Shown: piece by piece, positions 19,012 to 28,915 of the stretch
How positions within the stretch are numbered: the stretch's first letter is position 1
How the letters are laid out: the number at the start of each line of letters is the position of its first letter
Source: Sulfitobacter aestuariivivens
Lineage (GTDB): Bacteria; Pseudomonadota; Alphaproteobacteria; Rhodobacterales; Rhodobacteraceae
Direction of reading: 5' to 3'
Assembly (NCBI RefSeq): GCF_014763045.1
Contig: NZ_JACTAG010000002.1
Location: forward strand, 620,001-684,000
Length of the DNA stretch: 64,000 nt
Translations under genes and position numbers: made by a program
Notes under the pieces: generated by a model
What the model was told of the DNA's origin: nothing
Databases searched by the model: none
The model's input: the letters and a program-made list of their open reading frames with translations, nothing else

Positions 19012-19500
19012 ATGACAATCTCCCAAGGTGACACCCTGCCCGATGCAACGCTGATACAGATGGGGGCTGATGGACCGGCTCCGGTCGTGCTGGCCGACAA
19101 GCTCAAAGACCGCAAGGTTGTCCTATTTGCTGTGCCGGGGGCCTATACCGGAACCTGCCATTCTGCGCATGTGCCCAGCTTTGTACGCACCAAAGATCAG
19201 TTCGATGCAAAAGGCGTGGACGAAATCATCTGCCTGTCCTGCAACGATCCCTTCGTCATGAAGGCATGGGGAGAAGCCACAGGCGCGACAGAGGCGGGCA
19301 TCACCATGCTGGCCGACGCCCAGTCGGAATTCACCAAGGCGATTGGAATGGACTTTGATGTCCCTCCCGCAGGCCTCATCGCGCGCTCCAAGCGTTACGC
19401 GATGCTGGTGGATGACGGCAAGGTCACCCTCTTTCAGGCCGAAGAAAACCCCGGCGTCTGTGAGGTTTCGGGCGGCGAAGCGCTGCTTGAAAACATGTAA
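19012..19500 (+). CDS. Peroxiredoxin, Prx5 type
   Basis: The ATG at 19012 follows AGAAAGGCAAAGCCC; a long in-frame extension upstream lies in the divergent gene and is rejected. The 162-residue protein has the peroxidatic motif PGAYTGTCHSAHVP with Cys49 and a possible resolving Cys in NPGVCEV near the C-terminus. Segments DEIICLSCNDPFVMKAWG and SKRYAMLVDDGKV are typical of Prx5/hybrid peroxiredoxins. It reduces peroxides with thioredoxin, glutaredoxin or glutathione. No glutaredoxin domain is fused. It ends at a symmetrical hairpin. Confidence 0.95.
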   Translation: MTISQGDTLPDATLIQMGADGPAPVVLADKLKDRKVVLFAVPGAYTGTCHSAHVPSFVRTKDQFDAKGVDEIICLSCNDPFVMKAWGEATGATEAGITMLADAQSEFTKAIGMDFDVPPAGLIARSKRYAMLVDDGKVTLFQAEENPGVCEVSGGEALLENM

Positions 19501-19507
19501 GTGATTG

Positions 19508-19531
19508 GCGTCGGCCCTTAGGGGCCGACGC
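19508..19531. terminator. Symmetrical terminator hairpin between peroxiredoxin and MscS genes
   Basis: A 10-bp perfect stem (GCGTCGGCCC at 19508-19517, GGGCCGACGC at 19522-19531) has a 4-nt loop. It is placed between convergent genes and could act on both strands. There is no long U-tract. Confidence 0.7.
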
Positions 19532-19539
19532 ACCCACCA

Positions 19540-20385
19540 CTATTCGGCGGCTTGTACAATTGTGCGTGTCGGGAATGGAATATCCACGCCGCCCGCATCC
19601 AGCGCTTCCTTGACCTTGCGGGTCATGTCCGTCTTGAAGCCCAGATATTCGCCTGCGTCGCACCAGACGCGCACCATGAAATCGACCGAACTGTCGCCCA
19701 GATTGTTGACCTGAATAAACGGTTCAGGCTCTGCATCCGCACGTGCATCCGCCATGATCGTATCGCGAATGATGTCTTCGGCCTGTTTGAGGTTCGCGCC
19801 ATAGCCCACACCGAAAGTCCATTCCACCCGGCGCTTTGCGTTGGTGGAGTAGTTGGTGATGACATTGCCCCAAACTTCCGAGTTTGGCACGATCACCTGA
19901 ACATTGCTCAGATCTGCCAGCTCTGTGAAGTTCAGGCTGATCTCCTTGACCGTCCCCATCTCGCCCGCCACTTCGACAAAATCGCCAATCTTTATGGGGC
20001 GGAACAGGATCAGCATCACGCCTGCCGCCACATTCGACAGCGTCCCTTGCAGCGCAAGACCGATCGCAAGGCCAGCCGCACCGATAATCGCCACAATAGA
20101 CGTCGTCTGGATCCCAAACGTGTTGAGGACAAAAAGAAAGGTGAAGGCCAGCACCGCATAGCGTACGATCGACGACAAGAAGTCGAACAACATGTCATCA
20201 AGTTGCTTGTGCTTGCGCCCCAGCGCTGCGACCCGGCGTTGCAGCCAGGCCGAAACAGTCCAGCCCACCAGCAAGATCGCTATGGCTCCCAGCACAGAGC
20301 CAGCAGCGCTGGCCAGAAATTCAAGTGTCAGCAGGTCAGCAAGGGATTTTCCCTGCCAAAGCTCGGTATTCATCAGTTCTTGCAT
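19540..20385 (-). CDS. Small-conductance mechanosensitive channel (MscS family)
   Basis: The 281-residue inner-membrane protein has three N-terminal membrane segments (about residues 25-50, 65-85 and 90-125). The pore helix TM3 is the G/A-rich AAGLAIGLALQGTLSNVAAGVM with the usual Gly/Ala packing. The beta domain follows with RPIKIGDFVEVAGEMGTVKEI and VIVPNSEVWGNVITNYS, both family signatures. It opens under membrane tension to protect against osmotic downshock. It starts 12 bp after the pterin dehydratase stop and probably belongs to the same transcript. Confidence 0.95.
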   Translation of the reverse strand: MQELMNTELWQGKSLADLLTLEFLASAAGSVLGAIAILLVGWTVSAWLQRRVAALGRKHKQLDDMLFDFLSSIVRYAVLAFTFLFVLNTFGIQTTSIVAIIGAAGLAIGLALQGTLSNVAAGVMLILFRPIKIGDFVEVAGEMGTVKEISLNFTELADLSNVQVIVPNSEVWGNVITNYSTNAKRRVEWTFGVGYGANLKQAEDIIRDTIMADARADAEPEPFIQVNNLGDSSVDFMVRVWCDAGEYLGFKTDMTRKVKEALDAGGVDIPFPTRTIVQAAE

Positions 20386-20397
20386 GGTTTCTTTCCG

Positions 20398-20706
20398 TTA
20401 GTCGTCGACAGGGCCAAAAAGCCCGTCCATCTTTCGTGCCAGCTTTACATCCAGCGTGCTAAGCCCGTCCACATCATGCGTGGTTAGCGTGACCGTCACG
20501 CGGTTATAGACGTTTTCCCATTCAGGATGGTGGTTCCATTTCTCGGCCCAGATCGCGGCGCGGGTCATCCAGCCAAAAGCGTCGGCGAAATCATCGAATT
20601 TATAGGTCTTGCGGATCGCATCCCGTCCCTCTTCGATTTCCCAACCGGTTTCCATAAGGGGGTCCAGAAGGGTCCCACGTGTTTCATCGCTCAGCTTCTC
20701 GCTCAT
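20398..20706 (-). CDS. phhB: 4a-hydroxytetrahydrobiopterin dehydratase (pterin-4a-carbinolamine dehydratase)
   Basis: The 102-residue protein has the catalytic pattern [23 protein letters not shown], with the paired His (HH-PEW) and the later His of the family, and the N-terminal [17 protein letters not shown]. It dehydrates 4a-hydroxy-tetrahydropterin formed by aromatic amino acid hydroxylases. No phenylalanine hydroxylase gene is present in the window, so its role here may be general pterin recycling. The start overlaps the stop of the acyltransferase gene by 4 bp. Confidence 0.94.
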   Translation of the reverse strand: MSEKLSDETRGTLLDPLMETGWEIEEGRDAIRKTYKFDDFADAFGWMTRAAIWAEKWNHHPEWENVYNRVTVTLTTHDVDGLSTLDVKLARKMDGLFGPVDD

Positions 20707-21887
20707 TCCTGCTCCTCTATCCGGGCTCTCTTGAAAGGCCCATACTCTGTCAAAATCTCGATCTCGTCGTCTACGGCTGCGGTTTCCGCCTCCAGATACT
20801 CTCCAATGGCGCGCGCAAACCCGTCATCCCGAACCCAGTGAACAGACCAGGTCGGCGTGGGCAGATACCCGCGCGCCAGTTTGTGTTCGCCTTGCGCCCC
20901 TGCCTCGACCGTGCTCAGACCAAGGTCGATCGCAATGTCGATCGCCCGGTAGTAGCACAGTTCGAAATGCAGGCAGGGATGATGCTCCACACACCCCCAA
21001 TAGCGCCCGTACAACGCATCGGCACCGATAAAGTTCAGCGCGCCCGCCACCATGCGGCCATTCCGTTCAGCCAGCACCAATGCAATGTCGTCGCGCAGGG
21101 TTTCCTGCGCAATGTCAAAGAACTTCCGCGTGAGATAAGGGGAGCCCCATTTGCGCGCGCCGGTGTCCTGATAAAACACCCAGAAATCATCCCAGTGTTC
21201 GGGCTGGATCTGATCACCGGTCAGCACATGGATATCGCCACCAAACCCCTGCGCCTGTGCGCGTTCCTTGCGAATGTTCTTGCGTTTGCGGGAATTCAGA
21301 CCGGCAAGAAAGTCGTCAAAATCAGCATAGCCGCCGTTGCGCCAGTGAAACTGCTGACTCTTGCGCACCATCAGCCCCATGTCCTGCGCGCGGGTTGCTT
21401 CGCCCTGCGTGCAAAAGGTGGCGTGTAGCGACGACAAGCCGTTGTTCTGCGTCAATTGCACCGCACCCTGAACCAGTGCTGCAAATCCGGCGTCTTCAAA
21501 GTCGGGTCGCGTCAGAAACCGCCTGCCGGTTGCGGGTGTATGCGGCACGGCAATCTGCAGCTTTGGATAATACCGGCCGCCCGCCCGCTCATAGGCATGC
21601 GCCCAGTTGTGATCAAAAATGTATTCGCCCTGACTGTGCGACTTGGCAAAAAGCGGCGCGACGCCGATGACCTGTCCGGCAATCGAGGCGCTGAGGTATT
21701 GCGGCTGCCAACCCGTGCCGGGCCCGACACTGCCGCTGTCTTCAAGCGCTGAAAGAAATCGATACGTGGTGAACGGATCATGAGGCCGCGCGCCATCACG
21801 CGCTTCAGGGCAGGCGCAAGCGTCCCATGCCTGTTGACCGATGTCCGCAATGCGCGGCACCACCCTAATTTCCACTTCTTGCGTCAT
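20703..21887 (-). CDS. GNAT/FemAB-like acyltransferase of the peptidogalycan-biosynthesis (COG3146-type) family
   Basis: The start at 21887 ([17 protein letters not shown]) fits the family; the longer frame adds 43 residues without character. The 394-residue protein shows [35 protein letters not shown] and [15 protein letters not shown], all landmarks of this family. It ends with [22 protein letters not shown]. Relatives are described as peptidogalycan biosynthesis proteins on the basis of a tunicate homologue; the bacterial activity is not established. It sits between GDPD (49 bp) and pterin dehydratase (overlap). Confidence 0.9.
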   Translation of the reverse strand: MTQEVEIRVVPRIADIGQQAWDACACPEARDGARPHDPFTTYRFLSALEDSGSVGPGTGWQPQYLSASIAGQVIGVAPLFAKSHSQGEYIFDHNWAHAYERAGGRYYPKLQIAVPHTPATGRRFLTRPDFEDAGFAALVQGAVQLTQNNGLSSLHATFCTQGEATRAQDMGLMVRKSQQFHWRNGGYADFDDFLAGLNSRKRKNIRKERAQAQGFGGDIHVLTGDQIQPEHWDDFWVFYQDTGARKWGSPYLTRKFFDIAQETLRDDIALVLAERNGRMVAGALNFIGADALYGRYWGCVEHHPCLHFELCYYRAIDIAIDLGLSTVEAGAQGEHKLARGYLPTPTWSVHWVRDDGFARAIGEYLEAETAAVDDEIEILTEYGPFKRARIEEQE

Positions 21888-21936
21888 TTGCTGCCCTGGC
21901 TGCCTGCCCCTTAATTTGGGCCGCAATAGCGCTGGA

Positions 21937-22698
21937 TCAACCGTGCAACGCGGCAAGATAGCCTTCAAAGGTGATATTGTCGGCAACCTTGCGGGCTTTG
22001 GCCTCGATTTCTGCACTGCGCACTGTCCAGCAACATATCATCGCGCCTGCGCTTTTAAGTTCCGCCACCCTGTCGCGAGACAGATCATCAACCTCATGCG
22101 AAATGAAACAGGCACCCACGCGGTCGTAGTCGGGAATGTCACGCAGTGCATCGCAGGTGGCCTTGGGCAGCGGCCATTCCTTATACCGATAAGCACTTGT
22201 TACAAGCCCACGAAATACATCCGGAGCAAGCTTGGCCATCCGCACCATGCTGTTGGGATTGAAGGACATGACAGCGACATCACCCACGTACCCTTTCAGC
22301 GCGCTGGCAGTGGCCACTTCCAGTGGGCCAATGTCGGGGCCCATACCGCCATCCTGATCCTTAAGCTCAATCACCAGCGGCACGCGGCCTGCGACAAGAT
22401 CCAGCACTTCGGCCAAGCCGGGTATGCCCTCACCACCACCCCTCAGCGGAATGCTGTCAAGCTGCGCTGCAGAGCGCTGTCGGATTGGACCTGTCTCAGT
22501 CGTCAGCCGCTCCAGTCCGTAGTCGTGAAAGACCATCGCCTGATCATCCGCGCTAAGCTGCAGGTCGATCTCAATGCCATACCCCGCAGCAATGGCCGCC
22601 TTGATCGCGGCCCGGCTGTTTTCAGGTCGGCCATCCCTCACATCATGCAATGCCCTATGCGCCAAGGGGATTTCGAAAAAAGCGCGGGGGAGGGTCAT
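21937..22698 (-). CDS. Glycerophosphodiester phosphodiesterase family protein
   Basis: The start at 22698 overlaps the ridA stop by 4 bp. The 253-residue TIM-barrel protein opens with LAHRALHDVRDGRPENSRAA, carrying His14 and Arg15 and the ENS motif, and IEIDLQLSADDQAMVFHD, with acidic metal ligands and the second catalytic His. These match GDPD enzymes that hydrolyse glycerophosphodiesters to glycerol-3-phosphate. There is no signal peptide, so it is cytoplasmic. It lies in a run of RidA, GDPD, acyltransferase, PhhB and MscS. Confidence 0.94.
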   Translation of the reverse strand: MTLPRAFFEIPLAHRALHDVRDGRPENSRAAIKAAIAAGYGIEIDLQLSADDQAMVFHDYGLERLTTETGPIRQRSAAQLDSIPLRGGGEGIPGLAEVLDLVAGRVPLVIELKDQDGGMGPDIGPLEVATASALKGYVGDVAVMSFNPNSMVRMAKLAPDVFRGLVTSAYRYKEWPLPKATCDALRDIPDYDRVGACFISHEVDDLSRDRVAELKSAGAMICCWTVRSAEIEAKARKVADNITFEGYLAALHG

Positions 22699-23153
22699 TT
22701 GACCTCGAATATGCCTTCGATTTCCACGGCCACACCAAAGGGCAGAGAGGCGGCTGACACAGCAGAACGCGAATGCTTGCCTGCGTCGCCCAATGCGTTG
22801 ACAAGAAAATCGGACGCGCCATTTATCACCTTGGGCTGATCCCCAAAGTCGGGGGTCGAATTGACGAATCCTGTAAGCTTGACGACACGGACCATCCGTT
22901 CGATATCGCCGTCGCATGCGGCCTTGACCTGCGCCAGCAGGCTGATCGCGCAGGCCCGCGCGGCCGCAGCACCTTCTTCGACCGACATGTTATCCCCCAG
23001 CTTTCCAACAATCATCCCGTCGGGCCCGTTGGAGATCTGGCCGGAAACATAGACGGTATGCCCGACGCGCACGAACGGGACGTAGTTCGCGGCGGGGGCC
23101 GGGGCGTCGGGCAGGGTCACACCCATGGCGGCAAGTCGGTCGGTAAAGCTCAT
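22695..23153 (-). CDS. RidA-family (YjgF/YER057c) imine/enamine deaminase-like protein
   Basis: ATG at 23153 is preceded by AAGGAG at good spacing. The 152-residue protein is longer than classical RidA (about 128). It has VYVSGQISNGPDG, the AARACAISLLAQVKAACDGD helix and the end SRSAVSAASLPFGVAVEIEGIFEVK. The usual Arg in the R-x-x-V-x-V-x-x-L-P-x-x-x-x-V-E motif is present (SRSAVSAASLP...VEIE). It hydrolyses reactive 2-aminoacrylate-type intermediates or acts on related enamines. It is first gene of the run going left. Confidence 0.92.
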   Translation of the reverse strand: MSFTDRLAAMGVTLPDAPAPAANYVPFVRVGHTVYVSGQISNGPDGMIVGKLGDNMSVEEGAAAARACAISLLAQVKAACDGDIERMVRVVKLTGFVNSTPDFGDQPKVINGASDFLVNALGDAGKHSRSAVSAASLPFGVAVEIEGIFEVK

Positions 23154-23221
23154 GGATCGCACTCCTTTAAAGATCTCAAGCGGACGCTAGACCTGTTGAG
23201 AAGCGACGAAAAGAGGGCGGA

Positions 23222-24535
23222 TCAAGATTCGCGCATCGCCCGGGCGAAATAGTCCGCCATCGGCTTGATCAGATAGGCCATCGGCGACCGGTCCCCGGTC
23301 CGGATGAACGCCTCGACCGGCATGCCTGGCAGCAGAATGGTACCTTCGGGCAGTTTTTCCAACTCACCCGGATTCAGCGTAATTTCAGCACGGAAAAACG
23401 ATGCCCCGGTGACCTGATCTTCAATTGCATCCGCGGAAATCTGCATGACCCGGCCGACAAGTTCTGGCGTGGTGCGCTGATCCAGCGCCGACAAACGCAA
23501 GTTCACATCTTGGCCCACAACGATCTGATCCACATGCACCGGCTCCACTTGCGCGGCAATCACCAGCGGCCGGTCCTGCGGAACAAGATACATCAGCGGC
23601 TCAGCCGGGCGCACCACAGACCGCGGGGTCTGGACCTGCATGCCATAGACGATGCCTGAGACGGGCGCACGGACCTGCAAGCCATCAATTTCTGACAACA
23701 AGGCACGGCGCTGTTCCACCAGCTCCAGTTCCCGGTACCGCAGATCACGCAGGCGGCTGATTGCCTCTTCGCGGCTGGCGGTGCCCAGTTTGAGGATCTC
23801 GATGTCGATTTCGGTCGCACGGCCCTGGCTTTGTGCCTTGCTTGCGGCAAGCTCACCGATCTGACCGCGCAGACCTGCCTGATCGCGCTGCAACGACAAG
23901 ACCCGCGAGGCTTGCGCAAGCCCGCGATCCAGCAGCGTCTGCTGATTTTCCAGCTCTTCCTCGATCAGTTCCAGCTGGCGGGTCAATGCATCTTCTTGCG
24001 ATGTGACTCCGTCGATCTGCGAGGCGATCTGCTCACTGCGCTTGCCCAATTGTTCGATTTCCTTGGCAACGGACGCGCGGCGGGCCTCGAAAAGCCGCGT
24101 TTGCCCCTCGACCAATTCATTGACGTCTTCGCGCTGCGCCGCGACGGCGACCAGTTCGGAATCAAATGATATCCCGTCCACCTCGTCCCGTTCAGCCTCC
24201 AGTCGGCCGCGCCGGGCCATCAGCTCGAAAAGTTGCCCTTCGATGATGACAAGCTGTGAGGACAGCTGCTGCGGATCAAGCGCGATCAGCAGATCACCCG
24301 CCGCGACTGTATCGCCTTCGTCCACGACTATGGTTTCAACCACGCCACCATTTTCGTGCTGAACGATCTGCCGATTGCGGTCCACCTCGATACGGCCCGA
24401 CGCAATCACGGCCCCCGCAATCTCCGACGTGACGGCCCATGTGCCAAATCCGCCAAACAGCAGCAGCAGTCCGAAAAAACCCAGAATGACAGGCCGCGTC
24501 GCCGACCACCGCTTGTTCTTCACCGGCGCATTCAT
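23222..24535 (-). CDS. HlyD-family periplasmic adaptor of a type I secretion system
   Basis: The 437-residue protein has one N-terminal membrane segment (about residues 16-36, [17 protein letters not shown]) and a biotinyl-lipoyl-like half-motif ([18 protein letters not shown]). A long coiled-coil hairpin covers about residues 90-280, and a C-terminal beta-barrel segment includes [16 protein letters not shown] and [19 protein letters not shown]. This is the PrtE/LapC/HlyD pattern. It bridges the ABC exporter and an outer-membrane TolC channel. Its start overlaps the stop of the ABC gene by 4 bp. No TolC or RTX substrate gene is in the window. Confidence 0.95.
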   Translation of the reverse strand: MNAPVKNKRWSATRPVILGFFGLLLLFGGFGTWAVTSEIAGAVIASGRIEVDRNRQIVQHENGGVVETIVVDEGDTVAAGDLLIALDPQQLSSQLVIIEGQLFELMARRGRLEAERDEVDGISFDSELVAVAAQREDVNELVEGQTRLFEARRASVAKEIEQLGKRSEQIASQIDGVTSQEDALTRQLELIEEELENQQTLLDRGLAQASRVLSLQRDQAGLRGQIGELAASKAQSQGRATEIDIEILKLGTASREEAISRLRDLRYRELELVEQRRALLSEIDGLQVRAPVSGIVYGMQVQTPRSVVRPAEPLMYLVPQDRPLVIAAQVEPVHVDQIVVGQDVNLRLSALDQRTTPELVGRVMQISADAIEDQVTGASFFRAEITLNPGELEKLPEGTILLPGMPVEAFIRTGDRSPMAYLIKPMADYFARAMRES

Positions 24536-26268
24536 GACACACCGCCCGAAGCAACCGGCGCTTCTTTGATCTGTTGCGCGTTCTTGACCATGCCCTTAAG
24601 CACCTCGTCCTTTGGGCCAAAGGCCATTCGCATGCCATTATCGAGAACCAGCAGGGTGTCGCATTCCTGAATGGCATTGGGCCGATGCGCCATGATGATG
24701 ACAGAACGCCCGCGTGTCTTCATCTCTCGGATAGCATGATTAAGCGCCTGTGATCCCACATTATCGAGGTTCGAATTCGGCTCATCCAACACCACAATCA
24801 CCGGGTCATCATAAAGGGCGCGCGCAAGGCCGATACGCTGCATCTGACCGCCTGACAGGCGCACCTGACCGGCACTGATCTGTGTGTCGTAGCCATGTGG
24901 CAGCTCAAGGATCATCTCATGTGCCGCGGCCATCTTGGCGGCGGCGACAACCTTGGCATCGTCCGGCGTGCCGGACAGACGCGCAATGTTTTCAGCAATC
25001 GAGCCATCGAAAAGCTGTACGCGCTGCGGCAGATATCCGATGTGTTGCCCCAGCGTGTCCGTGCCATAGTGATCCAGTGCCGCACCGTCCAATCGGATGT
25101 ACCCCCCCGCCGGTTGCCACAAACCCATCAGGGTGCGAGCCAGCGTGGATTTTCCAGCGCCCGAAGGGCCAATGATGCCCAGCGCCTGACCCGGCTCCAA
25201 CGTGAAGTTCACGGATTTGAGTGCGGCCTGTTTCTCGCCCGGGGGCACAACTGTCAGCCCCTTGGCAGCCAGTTTTGCCTTGGGAACGGGCAATTGGGTC
25301 CGCGGCGCTTCCACGGCAACTGCACCCAGCAACAACGACAGGTTCGCCCACCCCAACCGACCGCGCTGTACAATGGGCCATTGATTCATTGCCATTTCAA
25401 CCGGGGCAAGGGCGCGCCCCAAAAGGATGGACCCGGCAATCATCGCACCGGGTGTCAGCTGGTTCTGCAGCACCAGCCAGGCACCAACACCCAGCATTGC
25501 CGATTGCAAGAACAGGCGCAGCGATTTCGTGAGCGAGGTAAAGCCGCCGCCTACATCGGTGGCAACGACCTGCTGCTCCAGCGCCTCGCCCCGGGCCTTT
25601 TGCCAGCGAGTGAACGCAGCATCACGCATGCCCATGGCCTGCACCATTTCAGCTTCTGTGCGGATCTGGTCGGAAATTGCTGTGGCCGCCTGCCCCGCAA
25701 TACCGGCGCGTTCATGACTGCCGCGCGACATCAGCTGATTGGCAAGAGCGATCAGGATCAGGACTGACGCCCCACATACGGCGAGCCACCCCAGCATAGG
25801 ATGGAAGATAAAGATTGCGGCAAAAAAGATCGGCGTCCAGGGCAAATCAAACGCCGCCATCAACACCGGAGAACTGATCAACCGCTGCACGGCTTCAAGA
25901 TCGTGCAGACCGCCGTTGGTCTTAATGTCCGGTGCCACGGCAGACTTGCGGATAACGGCGTCAAAGACACGTCGGTCAAGATCTTCCTGAAACCGCGCGC
26001 CGACCCGCGCCATGACCCGGCCGCGCGTGTAATCAAGAATGCCCATGACGGTATAAAGAAAGATCACAAGGATCGAGAGCGCGATCAGCGTTTCCTCGGA
26101 CCCGGACCCAAGCACGCGGTCATAGACCTGCAGCATGTACATCGGGCCCGTCAGCATCAGCAGGTTGGCAAAAAGACTGAACAGCCCCACGGCCCAATAA
26201 AGACCACGCGACCTGCGGCGAACTTTCCGCAATTCATCCCGTCCACGATTGATCAATTCTTCGCGCAT
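24532..26268 (-). CDS. Type I secretion ABC transporter, permease-ATPase fusion (PrtD-like)
   Basis: ATG at 26268 is preceded by AAAGGTGCGC, making it a better start than the GTG at 26274. The 578-residue protein has an N-terminal six-helix domain (about residues 20-300) and an ATPase domain: Walker [10 protein letters not shown] at 367-375, signature LSGGQMQR, and Walker [13 protein letters not shown]. No C39 peptidase or peptidase-like domain precedes the membrane region, as in the PrtD/AprD group that exports RTX proteases and repeat proteins through a C-terminal signal. It is upstream of and coupled to the HlyD gene. A 181-bp gap upstream contains the likely promoter. Confidence 0.95.
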   Translation of the reverse strand: MREELINRGRDELRKVRRRSRGLYWAVGLFSLFANLLMLTGPMYMLQVYDRVLGSGSEETLIALSILVIFLYTVMGILDYTRGRVMARVGARFQEDLDRRVFDAVIRKSAVAPDIKTNGGLHDLEAVQRLISSPVLMAAFDLPWTPIFFAAIFIFHPMLGWLAVCGASVLILIALANQLMSRGSHERAGIAGQAATAISDQIRTEAEMVQAMGMRDAAFTRWQKARGEALEQQVVATDVGGGFTSLTKSLRLFLQSAMLGVGAWLVLQNQLTPGAMIAGSILLGRALAPVEMAMNQWPIVQRGRLGWANLSLLLGAVAVEAPRTQLPVPKAKLAAKGLTVVPPGEKQAALKSVNFTLEPGQALGIIGPSGAGKSTLARTLMGLWQPAGGYIRLDGAALDHYGTDTLGQHIGYLPQRVQLFDGSIAENIARLSGTPDDAKVVAAAKMAAAHEMILELPHGYDTQISAGQVRLSGGQMQRIGLARALYDDPVIVVLDEPNSNLDNVGSQALNHAIREMKTRGRSVIIMAHRPNAIQECDTLLVLDNGMRMAFGPKDEVLKGMVKNAQQIKEAPVASGGVS

Positions 26269-26449
26269 GCGCACCTTTCACCCGACCAAGCCGATTTTAA
26301 CGGCCCTTCTTGTTTCCCGCCCACCGGTTGCAAATCAACGCCTGCTTGATCCGATGTGCATGAACACAAACCTCCATCTGGTCATAGTAGTTTTAACGGT
26401 TCATTTCCATCACCTGAAAAATCTGACCCTATGACTGTGGCAGCGCTGC

Positions 26450-28660
26450 TCAGCGGTCGCCCGCGCCCGGCGCCGGCGCATTACTGCCCGCACCGGCACC
26501 ACCCCCGCCAAAGATGTCCTGAAGGACCTGGTCAATGATGTTTCCGCCGTTGCCCTGGCCGCTGATCGGTGGCGCGTATCCATTGTCCTGCACAAGATCG
26601 GTCATGGGGACCGGGCGCGCCATCGGCAGCGGGTTCAGCGGCAGGCCCTCATGAACACGGCTCATGGCTTCGCGCCAGATATCAGTAGGCAGCCCACCGC
26701 CTGTGACACCGCTCAGCGGCGTGTTGTCGTCATAGCCCATCCAGACACCAGCGACATAATCCGCCGAAAAGCCGATAAACCAGGCATCCTTGGCCGCCGT
26801 GGTTGTCCCGGTCTTGCCTGCAAGCTGCCGCCCGCCGAACTGCCCGCGCGCGCCGGACCCTTCGGAAATCACCTTCTCCATCATGTAGACCAGTTGTCGC
26901 GCGGCGCCTTCCTGAATGACCCGTTCACCAATACCGCCACCAGTGCCCATCAGCGGCTCCGTGTCGCCCAGCAAGCGCAACTCTATCAATCCATACGGTG
27001 TGACCGACGAGCCTCCGTTGAGAATACCCGCATACGCGCCTGTCATCTCTATCAAAGTGCTTTCAGATGCCCCAAGCGCCAGCGCGGGGCCCGCGGCCAG
27101 ATCGCTTTTGATCCCGAACTGGGTCGCGACGGTACTGACCAATTCGCGCCCGACGCTTTCTGAAATCTTGACTGCCGGAATGTTCAGAGAGTTTTTCAAT
27201 GCATCGGTCAGCGTGACCATGCCTTTGAAGTTGTTGGTATAATTCTTGGGGCACCAGCGGCCCGAACCGGGGATATCCAGACAATAAGGGCTGTCATCAA
27301 TCAGATCATTCGGCGAATACCCCAGATCAAGCGCCGCCGCATAAACGAAGGGTTTGAAGGCAGACCCGGTTTGGCGCAATGCCTGCGTGGCACGGTTAAA
27401 GGCACCTGCCACCTTGGTCTTGCGCCCACCAACCATGGCCCGAACCGCGCCGTCAGACGACATCACCACAATCGCCGCCTGCGCTTTGGAGCCGTCGCGT
27501 ACCTTGTTTTCAAAGACCCACTTCAACCCGTCCTCTGCAGCTTTCTGGATCCGCGGGTCCAGCGTGGTTCTGATGATCACATCCTCGGTCGTGTTTCGGG
27601 TGAAAAATTCCGGCCCCGTCGACATGACCCAATCGGCAAAATATCCGCCAGCCTTCTTTTCAGCCGCCTCCGACAGGGTTGCCGGGTTGGCTTGCGCTTC
27701 ACGGGTCTCGGCCTCGCTCAGATACCCTTGTTCGTTCATGAGGCGCAGCACCGTCGCCGCACGATTTTGGGATCGGGAAAGGTTGCTAGTCGGCGACAGG
27801 CTTGAGGGCGCTGTCAGCAAGCCCGCCAGCATCGCCCCTTCCGCCGCATTCACCGCTGATGCCGGTTTGCCAAAGAACCGTTGCGCTGCGGCCTCGGCAC
27901 CAAAAGCGCCACCGCCCATGTAGGCGCGGTTGAGATAAATCGACAGAATATCGTCCTTGGAGTATTTCACCTCCATCGCCATCGCAAACAGCGCCTCTTT
28001 GCCTTTGCGCTGAATGTTCCCGGCGCGGCACCCGGCTTCGTATTCCTTTTCAGTCATGCCGGACGCCGGATCAAATGGTTCACCCAGACAGATCAACTTG
28101 GCGACCTGCTGTGTGATGGTGGACCCGCCGTGCCCCTGTAACGGGCCACGCCCCTCGCGCAGGTTGATGCGGATGGCTGACGCAATCCCGCGCGGGCTCA
28201 CACCGAAATGCTGGTAGAACCGCTTGTCCTCGGTCGCAATCACCGCATGCTTGAGGTGCCTTGAGACGCTTTCAGCCGTCACCACGCCGCCAAACTGATC
28301 CCCGCGCCAGGCGAACACATCTCCGTCACGATCCAGCAAGGTCACCGAGCCTCGTGCGCGCCCGTCCAGCAAGGCCTCAAGCGGAGGCAATGTAGTGTAG
28401 AAATAGCCAACCGCCAAAGCCAGAACCAGGATGGCAACCGCCGTAATCCGCCAGGTGATGGTCCAGATCAGGCGAAAAACCCACCGCACCATGGCGCTGA
28501 GCAATCCAAGAATACCGCCGCGCCTTTTGGGCTTTGCACGGGTCGATCTGCGTTTGGCCACCGGCTTTTTGACAGGTTTCTTCGCGGGTCGCTTCTTTGA
28601 TGAAGAAGCATACCTTTTGTCCGCCACCAAGGGGCGCGTTCGCTTGCGTGAATCACTCAT
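26450..28660 (-). CDS. Class A penicillin-binding protein (PBP1A-type transglycosylase/transpeptidase)
   Basis: The start MSDSRKRTRP at 28660 precedes a strongly basic cytoplasmic tail (residues 1-47, repeated KKP/RR) and one membrane helix (about 66-90). The GT51 domain has the catalytic Glu144 in ATEDKRFYQHFG and a GGSTITQQ motif. The transpeptidase domain has Ser433 in SAFK, and a later KTGTT. The 736-residue length suits the PBP1 family. The C-terminus ends in a G/A/P-rich tail. It makes and cross-links peptidoglycan at the inner membrane. It is monocistronic and divergent from glnK across 255 bp. Confidence 0.95.
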   Translation of the reverse strand: MSDSRKRTRPLVADKRYASSSKKRPAKKPVKKPVAKRRSTRAKPKRRGGILGLLSAMVRWVFRLIWTITWRITAVAILVLALAVGYFYTTLPPLEALLDGRARGSVTLLDRDGDVFAWRGDQFGGVVTAESVSRHLKHAVIATEDKRFYQHFGVSPRGIASAIRINLREGRGPLQGHGGSTITQQVAKLICLGEPFDPASGMTEKEYEAGCRAGNIQRKGKEALFAMAMEVKYSKDDILSIYLNRAYMGGGAFGAEAAAQRFFGKPASAVNAAEGAMLAGLLTAPSSLSPTSNLSRSQNRAATVLRLMNEQGYLSEAETREAQANPATLSEAAEKKAGGYFADWVMSTGPEFFTRNTTEDVIIRTTLDPRIQKAAEDGLKWVFENKVRDGSKAQAAIVVMSSDGAVRAMVGGRKTKVAGAFNRATQALRQTGSAFKPFVYAAALDLGYSPNDLIDDSPYCLDIPGSGRWCPKNYTNNFKGMVTLTDALKNSLNIPAVKISESVGRELVSTVATQFGIKSDLAAGPALALGASESTLIEMTGAYAGILNGGSSVTPYGLIELRLLGDTEPLMGTGGGIGERVIQEGAARQLVYMMEKVISEGSGARGQFGGRQLAGKTGTTTAAKDAWFIGFSADYVAGVWMGYDDNTPLSGVTGGGLPTDIWREAMSRVHEGLPLNPLPMARPVPMTDLVQDNGYAPPISGQGNGGNIIDQVLQDIFGGGGAGAGSNAPAPGAGDR

Positions 28661-28866
28661 AACATTGCCTGCCCGGCTCGATTTTGGCTGCATCATAGAC
28701 CGCGTAGAGAGGATTGTTTAGCGGACTTGATCGCAATTGACATCAATTCTTTGACTAATTTTTGTGCATAATTTCAGCAGCGTCTAAATTTTCACCACTT
28801 ACCTAGCGTGATCCGCGACTTTCTGCGCTGCAGCACTTCCCTCTGCGCGTCGAGGGCGGATTGTTT

Positions 28867-28882
28867 TGGCAGGCACAACGCA
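28867..28882 (+). promoter_or_regulatory. Possible sigma-54-type -24/-12 element upstream of glnK
   Basis: TTGGCAGGCACAACGCA keeps the GG-N10-GC spacing of sigma-54 promoters (GG at 28868-28869, GC at 28880-28881). The usual TT before the GC is AC, so the match is weak. It would place the transcript start about 24 nt before the GTG. A GCAGGG/CCCTGC palindrome at 28880-28893 overlaps its 3' end. The rest of the 255-bp divergent gap is AT-rich, with TTGACA at 28737 and no well-placed -10. Confidence 0.3.
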
Positions 28883-28915
28883 GGGCTCCCTGCCAACCCC
28901 AAGAGGTACGCTTAC

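Noticed and set aside
21937..22917. 73-residue N-terminal extension of the GDPD frame
   Set aside because: It overlaps ridA on the same strand and lacks any GDPD motif; the ATG at 22698 with the 4-bp overlap is favoured.
24532..24545. Possible frameshift between HlyD and ABC genes
   Set aside because: The 4-bp overlap (ATGA) is ordinary translational coupling; both proteins have complete domains.
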